This document shows, one piece after another, positions 25,260 to 34,478 of a stretch of DNA of 64,000 nucleotides; position 1 is the first letter of the stretch; each line of letters starts with the position of its first letter. The stretch spans positions 1 to 64,000 of the forward strand of contig JBJELO010000208.1 of NCBI GenBank assembly GCA_051879195.1, given 5' to 3'. The notes under the pieces are model-generated. The model worked only from the letters and a program-made list of their open reading frames with translations. It was not told where the DNA came from and made no database searches. Origin of the DNA: TWA4 sp051879195. GTDB lineage: Bacteria; Bacillota; Clostridia; Lachnospirales; Lachnospiraceae. The translations under genes were made by a program, and so were the position numbers.

Positions 25260-26765
25260 ATGTATATTCTGAAAAATTCGCTTCGTTCCATAGGGAGAAG
25301 CGCCGTAAGAAATATTTTATTTGCGGTGATTATTGTTGTGATTGCCGCATCTGCCTGTATCGGTCTTTCCATCAGGGAAGCGGCGGAAAAGGCGAGACAG
25401 GAAAGTGAGGAAAATCTGCAGATTACGGCATCTGTTTATCTTGATGTGCGGACCATGATGTCCGGTTCGGAGGATGGTTCTTTCGACCGCTCCGGTTTCC
25501 ATGAAAAAATGGGAAATGTGGGTGCTTTGCCGCTGGAAGAACTGGAAATTTATGCAACTGCTGATGCTGTGAAGGAGTTTTTTTATAATTCCCAGCTGTA
25601 TCTCGATGCAGGTGAGGGATTCGAACCGGTCAGTGATACGGCTGACAGTGAGACTGAAAATGAGAGTGGGAATGACAGCTCACAGAGTTCTTCCATGAAC
25701 AGAAAATCCCGCAATATGGGATCCGGAACTGATTTTACGCTGATTGGTTACAGCAGTGAGTCGGCCATGACCGGTTTTATAAACGGCACGTCAGTAGTGA
25801 CTTCGGGGACTGTTTTTGATGAAGGCACCACCGATTTTGTATGTATGATTTCCGATGAGCTGGCAGTTTATAATGATCTGAAAGCAGGAGATGAGATTAC
25901 GCTGGTCAATCCTGCCAATGAGAAGGAAACCTATACGCTTAAAATTGCGGGAACTTATTATGATTCATCCGGAGAGGGCGGTTTCGGCAGCAGCGATTCG
26001 GTGAACCGGATCCTCGTCAGTGCGGCATTGTGCGGCGAAATTGCAGCGCAGTCTGCGGAAAATGCGGTTACGGTAACGGATGAGGAGACCGGTGAAGAAA
26101 GCAGTTCGGCGTTGACGGAAAGCATATCCGGTACATATGTATTTTCTGATGTGGACTCCTACGAAGCGTTTGAAGCACAGGCCAGAGCACTGGGGCTTCC
26201 CGAAGAGTATTCCGTATCCTCATCCGATGTCACTTCCTATGAAACCAGTATGGTGCCGCTGGAAAATCTGAGTAAATTTGCTTCGTATTTTCTGCTGGTT
26301 GTGCTGATCATCGGAGGTGTGATCCTGGTCGTTCTGAATCTGTTCAGCATCAGGGAGCGGAAATATGAGGTGGGCGTTCTCACGGCCATCGGTATGAAAA
26401 AGTGGAAGGTTGCCCTTCAGTTTGTCATTGAAGTGTTTGCAGTGACGGCGCTGGCCATTATCATCGGCGGAAGTGCGGGTGCAGCTGTATCGGTACCGGT
26501 TACCAATTCGCTGCTGGAATCACAGGTGGAGGCTCAGGAGAGCAGTACAGAGCAGATGGAAATGGCTTTCGGACGCGGCGGCATGAAAGGTGCTGCTCAT
26601 ACTGCGGAAGTTGATTATATTACAGAAGTAAGCTCGGCAGCCGATCTGGTGGTTATGGGACAGCTGGCGGGAATCGGAATTCTGCTGACTGTTCTGTCCA
26701 GCTGCGTGTCGGTGGTATTTATTATGCGGTATGATCCTGTCAGGATTCTGGCAAACAGGGATTAG
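25260..26765 (+). CDS. ABC transporter permease (FtsX/MacB type)
   Basis: 501 residues. N-terminal TM (about 13-35), a large extracytoplasmic domain (about 36-335) with a Ser/Asp-rich insert, then three C-terminal membrane segments with the FtsX motif VVLNLFSIRERKYEVGVLTAIGMKKWKV. Such permeases work as mechanotransmitters or exporters for peptides and lipids together with a cytoplasmic ATPase, here the next gene. ATG at 25260 after AAGGAGG. Confidence 0.9.
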   Translation: MYILKNSLRSIGRSAVRNILFAVIIVVIAASACIGLSIREAAEKARQESEENLQITASVYLDVRTMMSGSEDGSFDRSGFHEKMGNVGALPLEELEIYATADAVKEFFYNSQLYLDAGEGFEPVSDTADSETENESGNDSSQSSSMNRKSRNMGSGTDFTLIGYSSESAMTGFINGTSVVTSGTVFDEGTTDFVCMISDELAVYNDLKAGDEITLVNPANEKETYTLKIAGTYYDSSGEGGFGSSDSVNRILVSAALCGEIAAQSAENAVTVTDEETGEESSSALTESISGTYVFSDVDSYEAFEAQARALGLPEEYSVSSSDVTSYETSMVPLENLSKFASYFLLVVLIIGGVILVVLNLFSIRERKYEVGVLTAIGMKKWKVALQFVIEVFAVTALAIIIGGSAGAAVSVPVTNSLLESQVEAQESSTEQMEMAFGRGGMKGAAHTAEVDYITEVSSAADLVVMGQLAGIGILLTVLSSCVSVVFIMRYDPVRILANRD

Positions 26766-26779
26766 GAAAGGAGTCGGAC

Positions 26780-27421
26780 ATGAGTATTCTGGAACTGGAT
26801 CAGATATCATTTTCATACGGAAAACGTAAAGTACTGGACGGTATTTCCTATCAGTTTGAAAAGGGGAAAATGTATGCCGTAGTCGGCCCGTCCGGGGTTG
26901 GAAAGACAACGCTGCTGTCCATACTGGCGGGGCTTGCAAAGCCTCAGAGCGGAAAGCTGCTCTACGACGGCAGGGATATTAACCGGCTGGATAAATATGT
27001 ATACAGAAGCCGTTACGTGGGCGTGATTTTCCAGAGCTTCAATCTGCTGACCCGGTACACGGCCCTGGAAAATATTGTACTTTCCATGGATATTTCCGGG
27101 CAGCATATGAAGAATAAAAAGGAACGGGCGGTGGAACTTCTGGAAAAGGTCGGACTGGACCGGGAAGAGGCTGACCGCAGGATTCTGAAACTGTCAGGCG
27201 GTCAGCAGCAGCGGGTGGCAATCGCAAGAGCGCTGTCCTATGACCCGGATATTATCCTTGCCGATGAACCCACCGGCAATCTGGACCGCGACACGGAAAA
27301 GGCCATTATGGATGTTTTCCGGGGACTGACGGACGCAGGAAAATGTGTGGTAATCGTGACCCATTCTCCCACCGTATCCAGACGGTGCGATGAAATCTAC
27401 GAATTGACAAAAGCGAAGTAA
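26780..27421 (+). CDS. ABC transporter ATP-binding protein
   Basis: 213 residues, LolD/MacB-type. Walker A GPSGVGKTT, Q-loop FQSFNLL, signature LSGGQQQR, Walker B ILADEPTGNLD, H-switch VTHS. It powers the FtsX-type permease 14 bp upstream. The set (kinase, regulator, permease, ATPase) resembles Bce-like detoxification modules, but permease size and topology fit the MacB/FtsX type better. Confidence 0.95.
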   Translation: MSILELDQISFSYGKRKVLDGISYQFEKGKMYAVVGPSGVGKTTLLSILAGLAKPQSGKLLYDGRDINRLDKYVYRSRYVGVIFQSFNLLTRYTALENIVLSMDISGQHMKNKKERAVELLEKVGLDREEADRRILKLSGGQQQRVAIARALSYDPDIILADEPTGNLDRDTEKAIMDVFRGLTDAGKCVVIVTHSPTVSRRCDEIYELTKAK

Positions 27422-27528
27422 AAACCTTGTATTTCGTCTCCGGTTCGCATACAATACAGGTAACTGTTACAGATAATGATAAAGGCCTCAAAGGAATTTG
27501 ATGCCGTGATACAAACGGAGATGAAATT

Positions 27529-28056
27529 ATGACAGCAATTAAAACAGCAATGGGTGATATCACCCGAATCGATTCAGTAGAAGCCATTGTGAATGCAGCA
27601 AACAATTCACTGCTGGGCGGAGGCGGAGTGGATGGAGCAATCCACCGCGCCGCCGGCCCGGAACTTCTGGCAGAGTGCCGGACTTTAAACGGATGCAGAA
27701 CAGGAGATGCCAAAATAACAGGCGCTTACAACCTGCCCTGCAAATATGTAATCCATACGGTGGGACCGGTATGGCGCGGCGGAGGATACAGAGAAGAAGA
27801 ACTGCTGCACAGCTGCTACACCAGCTCCCTCCGCCTTGCAGCCGAAAACGGCATCCGAACCATAGCATTCCCGTCCATCTCCACGGGCGTATTCTCCTAC
27901 CCGGTACAAAAAGCAGCCCAAACAGCTGTAAAAGCAGTCCGGGAATACGTAAAAGAAAACCCTGAAGCATTCGACGAAATCCTCTGGGTATTATTTGATG
28001 AAAGAACCAAAAAAGCCTACGACGAAGCAATTGTTTCAACAAATCATGCCTTGTAA
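27529..28056 (+). CDS. Macrodomain protein (O-acetyl-ADP-ribose deacetylase type)
   Basis: 175 residues. The macrodomain signature is intact: GDITRIDSVEAIVNAANNSLLGGGGVDGAIHRAAG, then GDAKITGAYNLPCKYVIHTVGP and FPSISTGVFSYP. YmdB-type enzymes hydrolyse O-acetyl-ADP-ribose or remove ADP-ribose from proteins. The coding strand is C/A-rich with many C-ending codons, visibly unlike the G-rich neighbours, which suggests a different origin. Monocistronic. Confidence 0.93.
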   Translation: MTAIKTAMGDITRIDSVEAIVNAANNSLLGGGGVDGAIHRAAGPELLAECRTLNGCRTGDAKITGAYNLPCKYVIHTVGPVWRGGGYREEELLHSCYTSSLRLAAENGIRTIAFPSISTGVFSYPVQKAAQTAVKAVREYVKENPEAFDEILWVLFDERTKKAYDEAIVSTNHAL

Positions 28057-28089
28057 CGAATCCGGATGAAAAATAAATTGTAAAAACCC

Positions 28090-28120
28090 TTGACTCTGAC
28101 CCTGCGTCATACCTTATAAC
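28090..28120 (+). promoter_or_regulatory. MerR-type promoter with 19-bp spacer and dyad
   Basis: TTGACT (28090-28095) and TATAAC (28115-28120) are 19 bp apart, the overlong spacer typical of MerR-activated promoters. Between them is the dyad TGAC-CCTGC-GTCA. The MerR gene starts 25 bp downstream, so autoregulation is likely. Confidence 0.8.
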
Positions 28121-28144
28121 AGTCTTGCACAGGAGGTGAGATCA

Positions 28145-28879
28145 ATGAGAACAGTACATGAAGTCAGCAAATTAACAGGTGTCAGTATACGGGCCCTGCA
28201 CTACTATGACAGAATCGGACTTCTTCATCCGGCGCAGGTGACGGAAGCCGGCTACCGGCTGTATGACGATGCGGATCTGGAACGGCTTCAGTCGATTCTG
28301 CTGTTTCGTGAACTGAAATTCTCCTTAAAAGAGATCCGGTGTATTCTTGACAGTTCCGGTTATGACCGGGAGCGGATGCTGGAGCAGCAGATCGAGCTTC
28401 TGCGGCTGCAGAAAGAGCATCTGGAACATCTGATTCAGCTTGCCTGTGAAATGAAAGAGACAGGAGTGAAGATTATGGATTTTTCAGCATTTGATACTTC
28501 AAAAATCGATGAATATGCCAGACAGGCAAAAGAATCCTGGGGCGAGACTGCGGCTTATAAAGAATACGAAGAAAAAAGCAGAGGGCGCAGCAGAGAGGAT
28601 GAACAGGCAATGGGTGAAGGTCTGATGCAGCTTTTTGTGGAATTTGGTAATATGAAGCGAAACGGCATGGAACCGTCCGATGAGACGGTGCAGAAACAGG
28701 TGGAGAAACTGCAGGCGTATATTACGGAACATTATTATACATGCACAAAGGAGATTCTTCAGGGACTTGGCTGCATGTATTCCGGAGGCGGTGAGATGAC
28801 GGACAACATCAACAAAGCCGGCGGAGAAGGAACGGCGGAATTTACAGACCGGGCAATTCGGATTTTCTGCGGCAGATAA
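28145..28879 (+). CDS. MerR-family regulator with TipAS-like effector domain
   Basis: 244 residues. N-terminal MerR HTH (TVHEVSKLTGVSIRALHYYDRIGLL), coiled-coil dimer helix (ERMLEQQIELLRLQKEHLEHLI), then a TipAS antibiotic-recognition-like domain (ESWGETAAYKEYEEKSRGRS) ending in an alpha-helical tail. Related proteins bind thiopeptides or other drugs and switch on their promoter. The ATG at 28145 has AGGAGG 8 bp upstream; the in-frame GTG at 28136 overlaps that site and is rejected. Confidence 0.93.
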   Translation: MRTVHEVSKLTGVSIRALHYYDRIGLLHPAQVTEAGYRLYDDADLERLQSILLFRELKFSLKEIRCILDSSGYDRERMLEQQIELLRLQKEHLEHLIQLACEMKETGVKIMDFSAFDTSKIDEYARQAKESWGETAAYKEYEEKSRGRSREDEQAMGEGLMQLFVEFGNMKRNGMEPSDETVQKQVEKLQAYITEHYYTCTKEILQGLGCMYSGGGEMTDNINKAGGEGTAEFTDRAIRIFCGR

Positions 28880-28911
28880 GCTGCCTGCGAAAGAAAAGTG
28901 AGGGGAAGCGA

Positions 28912-29910
28912 ATGGATGAACATCGGGTGAGAATCAGTGATATCGCAGAGGAGCTGGGACTGAGTACCGCAACGGTATCCAATGTGCTCCACGGGAAGAC
29001 GAATAAGGTTTCGGACCGGACCGTACAGAAGGTACAGGCGCTTCTGGAGGAGCGGCAGTATATTCCCAGTATGGCCGGGATTCTTCTGGCCCAGAATTCT
29101 TCCAGAATCATCGGCGTGGTGGTGAACGATCACGAGAAATACGAGGGCCGGGCTCTGGAGGACGTGTTTATTTCCGCTTCCCTGAACAGCCTGTCCACGG
29201 AGATTGAGGAAAACGGTCAGTTCATGATGGTGAAAAAAACGAAGGATGTGGCGGATATCATCCGTTTTGCATCCATGTGGAATCTGGACGGGCTGGTTCT
29301 CATCGGATTCTGCGAGCAGGACTACATGTATCTGAGGAATCATATGCGGATTCCGTTTGTGATTTACGACGGATACTGCAGCAGTACCGAGCGGATCTGC
29401 AACATTACCATTGATAATTACGACGGCGGTTTTCAGGTGGGAGCCTTTTTCCGGAAACGCGGTTATCGGAACGTGCTCTGCATATCCGATAATGATATCT
29501 GTATGGACAAAGAGCGTCATGACGGCTTCTGCGCGGGTTTCGGACCGGGGCAGGCAGATTTTATGATGGTGCCCATGCAGAAGGAAAAACGGATGGCGTT
29601 TTACAGAGAGCATCTGGATACAATCCGGGCGTATCCGGGAATTTTTGCGGTATCTGATTTTTATGCCGTGGAACTGATGCGTTTTCTGATGGGACATGGC
29701 ATCCGTATTCCGGAGGATATTTCCATAGTTGGATTTGATGATACGCGCATGTGCGAGATGGTGTCACCTACGCTGACATCTGTCCGTCAGGATGTGTTTC
29801 TGCGAGCCAGGATTGCCGTAAAGAAGCTTCAGGAACTGAATGAGAAAAAAGAAACGGAGACGGAGGTCCGTCTTCCGGTGAAACTGATGGAACGGGAAAG
29901 CACCGGCTGA
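28912..29910 (+). CDS. LacI-family transcriptional regulator
   Basis: 332 residues. HTH RISDIAEELGLSTATVSNVLHGKTNKVSDRTVQKVQALLEE (about 6-50), hinge, and periplasmic-binding-like domain with the C-terminal DDISIVGFDDTRMCEMVSPTLTSVRQD motif. The effector is unknown. Its own transcript ends at a strong hairpin, right after which an 18-bp dyad sits before the MATE gene's promoter; that dyad is a candidate operator for this protein. Confidence 0.9.
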   Translation: MDEHRVRISDIAEELGLSTATVSNVLHGKTNKVSDRTVQKVQALLEERQYIPSMAGILLAQNSSRIIGVVVNDHEKYEGRALEDVFISASLNSLSTEIEENGQFMMVKKTKDVADIIRFASMWNLDGLVLIGFCEQDYMYLRNHMRIPFVIYDGYCSSTERICNITIDNYDGGFQVGAFFRKRGYRNVLCISDNDICMDKERHDGFCAGFGPGQADFMMVPMQKEKRMAFYREHLDTIRAYPGIFAVSDFYAVELMRFLMGHGIRIPEDISIVGFDDTRMCEMVSPTLTSVRQDVFLRARIAVKKLQELNEKKETETEVRLPVKLMERESTG

Positions 29911-29937
29911 AAAGGAAAAAGCAGATGAAAAGCTAAA

Positions 29938-29983
29938 AAAGAGGGAGATTTGTGATTTTTCACAAATTTCCCTCTTTATATTT
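29938..29983 (+). terminator. Long-stem terminator after the LacI gene
   Basis: AAAGAGGGA-G-ATTTGTGA pairs with TCACAAAT-T-TCCCTCTTT around a TTTT loop, 18 pairs including one G-T. A T-rich tract follows. Confidence 0.93.
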
Positions 29984-29988
29984 GTTTC

Positions 29989-30035
29989 AGGTTACGCGTT
30001 TAACCTTTGAAATTGCAGCGGTTTAAGAATACAAT
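29989..30035 (+). promoter_or_regulatory. MATE gene promoter with LacI-like operator
   Basis: Dyad AGGTTACGCGTTTAACCT (29989-30006, 6-bp perfect arms around a CG-rich centre) directly abuts the -35 TTGAAA (30007-30012); 17 bp later is TACAAT (30030-30035). Confidence 0.65.
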
Positions 30036-30080
30036 AGTGCTGTACGAACAATGTGATGTACATACAGCAAGGAGGAGAAA

Positions 30081-31421
30081 ATGATGGAACAGAAATTTTT
30101 CCGGACCGTGTGCAATCTGGCTGTGCCGGTTGCTTTGCAGTCCATGCTTCAGGCTTCCTTCAGCATTATTGATCAGGTCATGATCGGGCAGCTGGGAAGC
30201 GTCAGTGTGGCAGGCGTAGGACTTGCCGGCAAATTTTCTTCAATTTTCAATGTGGTTGTATCGGCAATCGGAGCGGTGGCCGGTATTATGATTTCCCAGT
30301 ATATGGGACAGAAAAATGACAGGGAGATTTCCAGAAGCTTTTTCGTAAATCTGGGAGCGGCTGTGGGGCTGGCTGTTCTGTTTACACTGGCATCCCTGTT
30401 GCTGCCGGAACAGATTCTGGGACTTTATACGACGGATCGTGCCACCGTACAGACGGGGGCAGGTTATCTGTTTCTTCTGGGAGGGATGTTTCTGCCTGCG
30501 GCCTGCGCTACGATGCTGTCCGCCATGCTGCGGTGCATGGAAAAGGCTTCCCTGCCGCTGTACGCCAGTATTGTGGCGGCTGTGCTGAATACCGCGCTGA
30601 ATTACGTGCTGATTTTCGGACATTTCGGTTTCAGCGCCATGGGAGCTGACGGAGCAGCTGCTGCAACGGTGATTTCACAGCTGGCCAATTGTCTGATCAT
30701 GCTGGTCATGATGCTGCGTTACAGAAGTGTTTTCCAGGAAGGAAAAGGGCAGAAAGGCAGTCGTTCCGGTTTTCAGTGGAAACAGTATGCAGCCATGCTG
30801 CTGCCGGTTCTGATCTGCGAGTTTATGTGGTCTCTCGGGGAAAATGTATATACCGGAATCTACGGTCATCTGGGGACAGCGGCCACGGCGGCCATGACTC
30901 TGAGCAATCCGGTGCAGGGGCTGCTGATCGGGGCGCTCTGCGGTCTGTCTCAGGCAGCGGCTGTTATCATAGGCAAAAAGCTGGGCAACGCAGAATACGA
31001 GGAAGCGTATCAGGCAGCGAAAAAACTGCTGTTTTACGGTTTTGTGGGATCGATGATACTCTCGGCCTGCATTATTTTATCATCGCCTTTGTACGTAACG
31101 GTTTATCAGGTGGAAGACAATGTCAGGATGCTTACCCGGTATATTCTGATTGCCTATGCGGTCATTGCCCCCTTCAAGGTGCAGAATATGATTCTTGGCG
31201 GCGGGGTGCTGCGCAGCGGCGGAAAAACGGAATATGTTATGTTCGTTGATCTGATCGGTACCTGGATATTCGGTGTACCGCTGGGGATGCTTTCTGCATT
31301 TGTATTCAAACTGCCGGTGCACTGGGTGTATTTTATCCTGTCCCTGGAGGAATGTGTCCGCTTCGGAATATCCGTAGTCATATTCCGAAAACGAAGGTGG
31401 ATGCAGAAGCTGAAAAGCTGA
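30081..31421 (+). CDS. MATE-family multidrug/cation antiporter
   Basis: 446 residues with about twelve membrane segments. Family features: VPVALQSMLQASFSIIDQVMIGQLG at the start, GIMISQYMGQ, ALNYVLIFGHFGF in TM5-6, and a second half repeating the fold (LGENVYTGIYGHLG). It exports cationic drugs or metabolites by Na+ or H+ exchange. Has its own promoter; control by the LacI protein upstream is inferred. A second, different MATE lies at 52.7 kb. Confidence 0.92.
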   Translation: MMEQKFFRTVCNLAVPVALQSMLQASFSIIDQVMIGQLGSVSVAGVGLAGKFSSIFNVVVSAIGAVAGIMISQYMGQKNDREISRSFFVNLGAAVGLAVLFTLASLLLPEQILGLYTTDRATVQTGAGYLFLLGGMFLPAACATMLSAMLRCMEKASLPLYASIVAAVLNTALNYVLIFGHFGFSAMGADGAAAATVISQLANCLIMLVMMLRYRSVFQEGKGQKGSRSGFQWKQYAAMLLPVLICEFMWSLGENVYTGIYGHLGTAATAAMTLSNPVQGLLIGALCGLSQAAAVIIGKKLGNAEYEEAYQAAKKLLFYGFVGSMILSACIILSSPLYVTVYQVEDNVRMLTRYILIAYAVIAPFKVQNMILGGGVLRSGGKTEYVMFVDLIGTWIFGVPLGMLSAFVFKLPVHWVYFILSLEECVRFGISVVIFRKRRWMQKLKS

Positions 31422-31498
31422 GTGGTTTGCAGTGATCTGTATTGTTTTTGTCCTGAACAAACTGTATAATATGTGTAAGCTCAGGAAGGAGAAAACAG

Positions 31499-33082
31499 AT
31501 GCCGAAAAAATTTAATATCACAGGAACCTGTATCCCGGAAAAAAATTACATGGTTGATATGAATGGAAGAATTGATGAAACTATTACTTCGTATATCAAA
31601 GAAGGGAAGTATTTTACTATCAACAGGGCAAGACAGTACGGCAAAACAACAATGTTGTATTTGCTGGAAGAGCGGATGAAATCGCAGTATATTGTACTGA
31701 GTCTGAGTTTTGAAGCAGCGGACGATTATTTCAATTCGTTATATAATCTGGCAGAAGGTCTGGTGATGGATATCAGTGATGCACTGGCAATACAGGGCAT
31801 TTCGCAGGATATTATCAGTACCTGGAATGAATCTGTATCAGAACGTTTCCCTATGCGGTCTTTAGGCAATAAGATATCTGAACTCTGCAGAAATTGTGAT
31901 AAAGATATTGTTCTGATGATCGACGAAGTTGATCAGAGTTCGGATAATCAGATATTTTTGACTTTTCTGGGACTTTTAAGATCGAAATATCTTCGTCAGA
32001 GACAGGGAAAAGATACTACATTTAAATCGGTGATACTTGCCGGAGTGTACGATATAAAAAACCTTAAGTTGAAACTGCGTCCCGGAGAAGAATCCAAATA
32101 TAACAGTCCATGGAATATTGCAGCAGATTTTTCTGTTGATATGTGCTTTTATCCAGAGGACATTGCGTCCATGCTCCGGGAATACGAACAGGATTATCAT
32201 ACTGAGATGGATATTCCATTGATCAGTCAACAGATTTATGATTATACTTCCGGATATCCGTATCTGGTATCAAGAATCTGTCAGCTGATGGATGAGAAAT
32301 TGCCGGGAAAAATCGAATTTCCTGATAGAAAAGCTGCATGGACACGTGAAGGTGTTGTGGCTGCAGAATTACTTCTTCGAAAGGAATCCAATACACTGTT
32401 TGATGATATGGTCAAAAAATTGAGCGATTACCCTCTGCTGAAAGAGATGATCCAGAATATTTTATTCACGGGATATTCCTATCCGTTTGATAAAGAAAAT
32501 CAGCTTATTAATCTGGGATACACATTTGGATTTCTGAAAGATAAAGATGGCACGGTAGTATTGTCAAATCGAATCTTTGAAACGCGTATGTATGATTTGT
32601 TCATTTCGGAAATGGCTGTTGATAATGCGATGTATCAGGTTGGAGCATCAGACAGAAATCAATTTGTAATATCCGGAAAACTTCAGATGGATCAGGTTAT
32701 GAGAAAATTTTTTGAGTATTTTACGGAAATATATCGTGATAGTGATGAGAAATTTATTGAAGATCAGGGAAGAAAACTTTTTCTTCTGTATTTAAAGCCG
32801 ATTATTAATGGGAGTGGCAATTATTATGTTGAAGCTCAGACCAGAGATCTGAAGAGAACTGACATTATTGTTGATTATCATGGAGTACAATATGTTATTG
32901 AGTTGAAAATATGGCATGGTGATGAATATAACAGACGCGGTGAAAATCAGTTGTTTGAGTATCTTGAGTATTATAAGCAGGATACAGGATATATGTTGAG
33001 TTTCAATTTTAATAAAAGGAAACATACAGGAATTCGGGAACTGGTTAAAAATGGTAAACGAATTATGGAAATAGTGGTTTAA
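31499..33082 (+). CDS. AAA-ATPase-like protein with C-terminal PD-(D/E)XK domain
   Basis: 527 residues. N-terminal ATPase with a variant P-loop RARQYGKTT (about 43-51) and Walker B IVLMIDEVDQ (about 135-144). The C-terminus (about 430-527) has a PD-(D/E)XK-type core: YYVEAQTRDLKRTDIIVDYHGVQYVIELKIW, where Asp and ELK are the likely metal ligands. Such fused proteins are abundant, often multicopy, in gut anaerobes; function is unproven, perhaps nucleic-acid defence or a mobile relic. AT-rich compared with its neighbours, which suggests transfer. Confidence 0.85.
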   Translation: MPKKFNITGTCIPEKNYMVDMNGRIDETITSYIKEGKYFTINRARQYGKTTMLYLLEERMKSQYIVLSLSFEAADDYFNSLYNLAEGLVMDISDALAIQGISQDIISTWNESVSERFPMRSLGNKISELCRNCDKDIVLMIDEVDQSSDNQIFLTFLGLLRSKYLRQRQGKDTTFKSVILAGVYDIKNLKLKLRPGEESKYNSPWNIAADFSVDMCFYPEDIASMLREYEQDYHTEMDIPLISQQIYDYTSGYPYLVSRICQLMDEKLPGKIEFPDRKAAWTREGVVAAELLLRKESNTLFDDMVKKLSDYPLLKEMIQNILFTGYSYPFDKENQLINLGYTFGFLKDKDGTVVLSNRIFETRMYDLFISEMAVDNAMYQVGASDRNQFVISGKLQMDQVMRKFFEYFTEIYRDSDEKFIEDQGRKLFLLYLKPIINGSGNYYVEAQTRDLKRTDIIVDYHGVQYVIELKIWHGDEYNRRGENQLFEYLEYYKQDTGYMLSFNFNKRKHTGIRELVKNGKRIMEIVV

Positions 33083-33086
33083 AACA

Positions 33087-33126
33087 GCCCCCTGCTGTCT
33101 GGAAAATCCAGCAGACAGCAGGGGGC
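33087..33126. terminator. Strong bidirectional terminator
   Basis: GCCCCCTGCTGTCTG (33087-33101) pairs perfectly over 15 bp with 33112-33126. It serves the ATPase gene and convergent purC. Confidence 0.93.
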
Positions 33127-33178
33127 ACTGTTATTTCATTTTCAGATAAAATCGTATCCGCAGCTGCAGATTGCCGTA

Positions 33179-34042
33179 TTACTGAAGCTTCTTGCCTGTC
33201 AGCATCTCGTAGCTCTGCAGATATTTGTCGATGGTTTTTTCTACGATTTCGTCGGGCAGAGTCCAGTTGTTGTCCGGGTTGGCTTTCAGCCAGTCGCGGG
33301 CAAACTGCTTGTCAAAGGAGGGCTGACCGTGGCCGGGTTCATATCCGTCAGCAGGCCAGAAACGGGAGCTGTCGGGTGTGAGCATCTCGTCACCGATCAC
33401 GATATTGCCGTTCTCATCAAGACCGAATTCAAATTTGGTATCTGCGATAATGATACCGCGGCTCAGTGCGTAATCGGCACATTTTTTATAAAGAGCGATT
33501 GTGCAGTCGCGAAGCTTTGCAGCATATTCCTCACCTTTACCGGGGAAATATTTTTCCAGATGAGTGATGCTCTGCTCATAGGAAATATTCTCATCGTGGT
33601 CGCCGATCTCTGCTTTTGTGGAAGGTGTATAGATCGGTTCGGGCAGTTTGTCGGATTCCTTCAGACCTTCAGGAAGTCTGATGCCGCATACAGTACCGTC
33701 TTTCTGATAGCTCGCCCAGCCGCTGCCGGTGATGTAGCCGCGGACGATACACTCGATGGGAAGCATGTTCAGCTTTTTGCACATCATGCTGTTCCCGTCA
33801 AACTGAGGCTGCTGGAAAAATTCGGGCATATCCTTCACATCTGTGGAAATCATGTGATTGGGAAGGATATCCTGTGTCAGGTCAAACCAGAATCTGGACA
33901 TCTGAGTCAGAACCGTTCCCTTTTTTGTAACAGTATTATTCAGAATTACGTCAAAACAGCTGATGCGGTCAGTTGCAACCATGATCAGACTGTCACCATT
34001 ATCATAGATCTCGCGTACTTTACCTTCTTTGATCGGTTTCAT
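33179..34042 (-). CDS. purC: Phosphoribosylaminoimidazole-succinocarboxamide synthase
   Basis: 287 residues. SAICAR synthase joins CAIR and aspartate using ATP in purine synthesis. Motifs: KEGKVREIYDNGDSLIMVATDRISCFDVIL, IECIVRGYITGSGWASYQKDG, IADTKFEFGLDENGNIVIGDEMLTPDSSRFWP. The length fits the family. It is transcribed alone here, outside a pur operon. The 436-bp upstream gap to the next gene shows no recognisable purine riboswitch. Confidence 0.96.
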   Translation of the reverse strand: MKPIKEGKVREIYDNGDSLIMVATDRISCFDVILNNTVTKKGTVLTQMSRFWFDLTQDILPNHMISTDVKDMPEFFQQPQFDGNSMMCKKLNMLPIECIVRGYITGSGWASYQKDGTVCGIRLPEGLKESDKLPEPIYTPSTKAEIGDHDENISYEQSITHLEKYFPGKGEEYAAKLRDCTIALYKKCADYALSRGIIIADTKFEFGLDENGNIVIGDEMLTPDSSRFWPADGYEPGHGQPSFDKQFARDWLKANPDNNWTLPDEIVEKTIDKYLQSYEMLTGKKLQ

Positions 34043-34311
34043 TCTTGCACCTCGCTATAGTATGTATGTTTATATGTGTTAAACAATCTGCAGCGGGCCG
34101 TACAGGCTTCTTTCGTCCGCGGACTGCTGCAACAACGTTTATCATACCACAGATGAAAATGCAAAGCCAGTTCTTTTTAAGAGATATTTTCCTGGGAATC
34201 CGGCGATTTTTTATGAGGTATACACAATGCGGCTGCCGGGTGTATGATGGAATCAGAGAAAATACCGGGACAAACCGGAAAAATAATTAAGCAGCATATA
34301 AAAACATTGTA

Positions 34312-34346
34312 AACCTATTGACAAAGTAGGTTATGAATGGTATGAT
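34312..34346 (+). promoter_or_regulatory. Consensus promoter overlapped by an operator-like dyad
   Basis: TTGACA (34318-34323), 17 bp, TATGAT (34341-34346). AACCTA (34312-34317) and TAGGTT (34327-34332) form a perfect 6-bp inverted repeat with a 9-bp spacer around the -35. It probably drives the SGNH-azlC-azlD operon under a repressor not encoded nearby. Nothing else was seen in 34043-34478. Confidence 0.75.
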
Positions 34347-34478
34347 TTCCACATCTACAGCGGGGAAAGAAAGTAAGTAATGCAAAAAAAAGTGTGATTT
34401 TGTCTGGTTATAATTGAAGAAGAAAAGAACAGATATAAATATCAGCAGTCAGCAGATCGGAAGAGGTGAACAGAAAAG

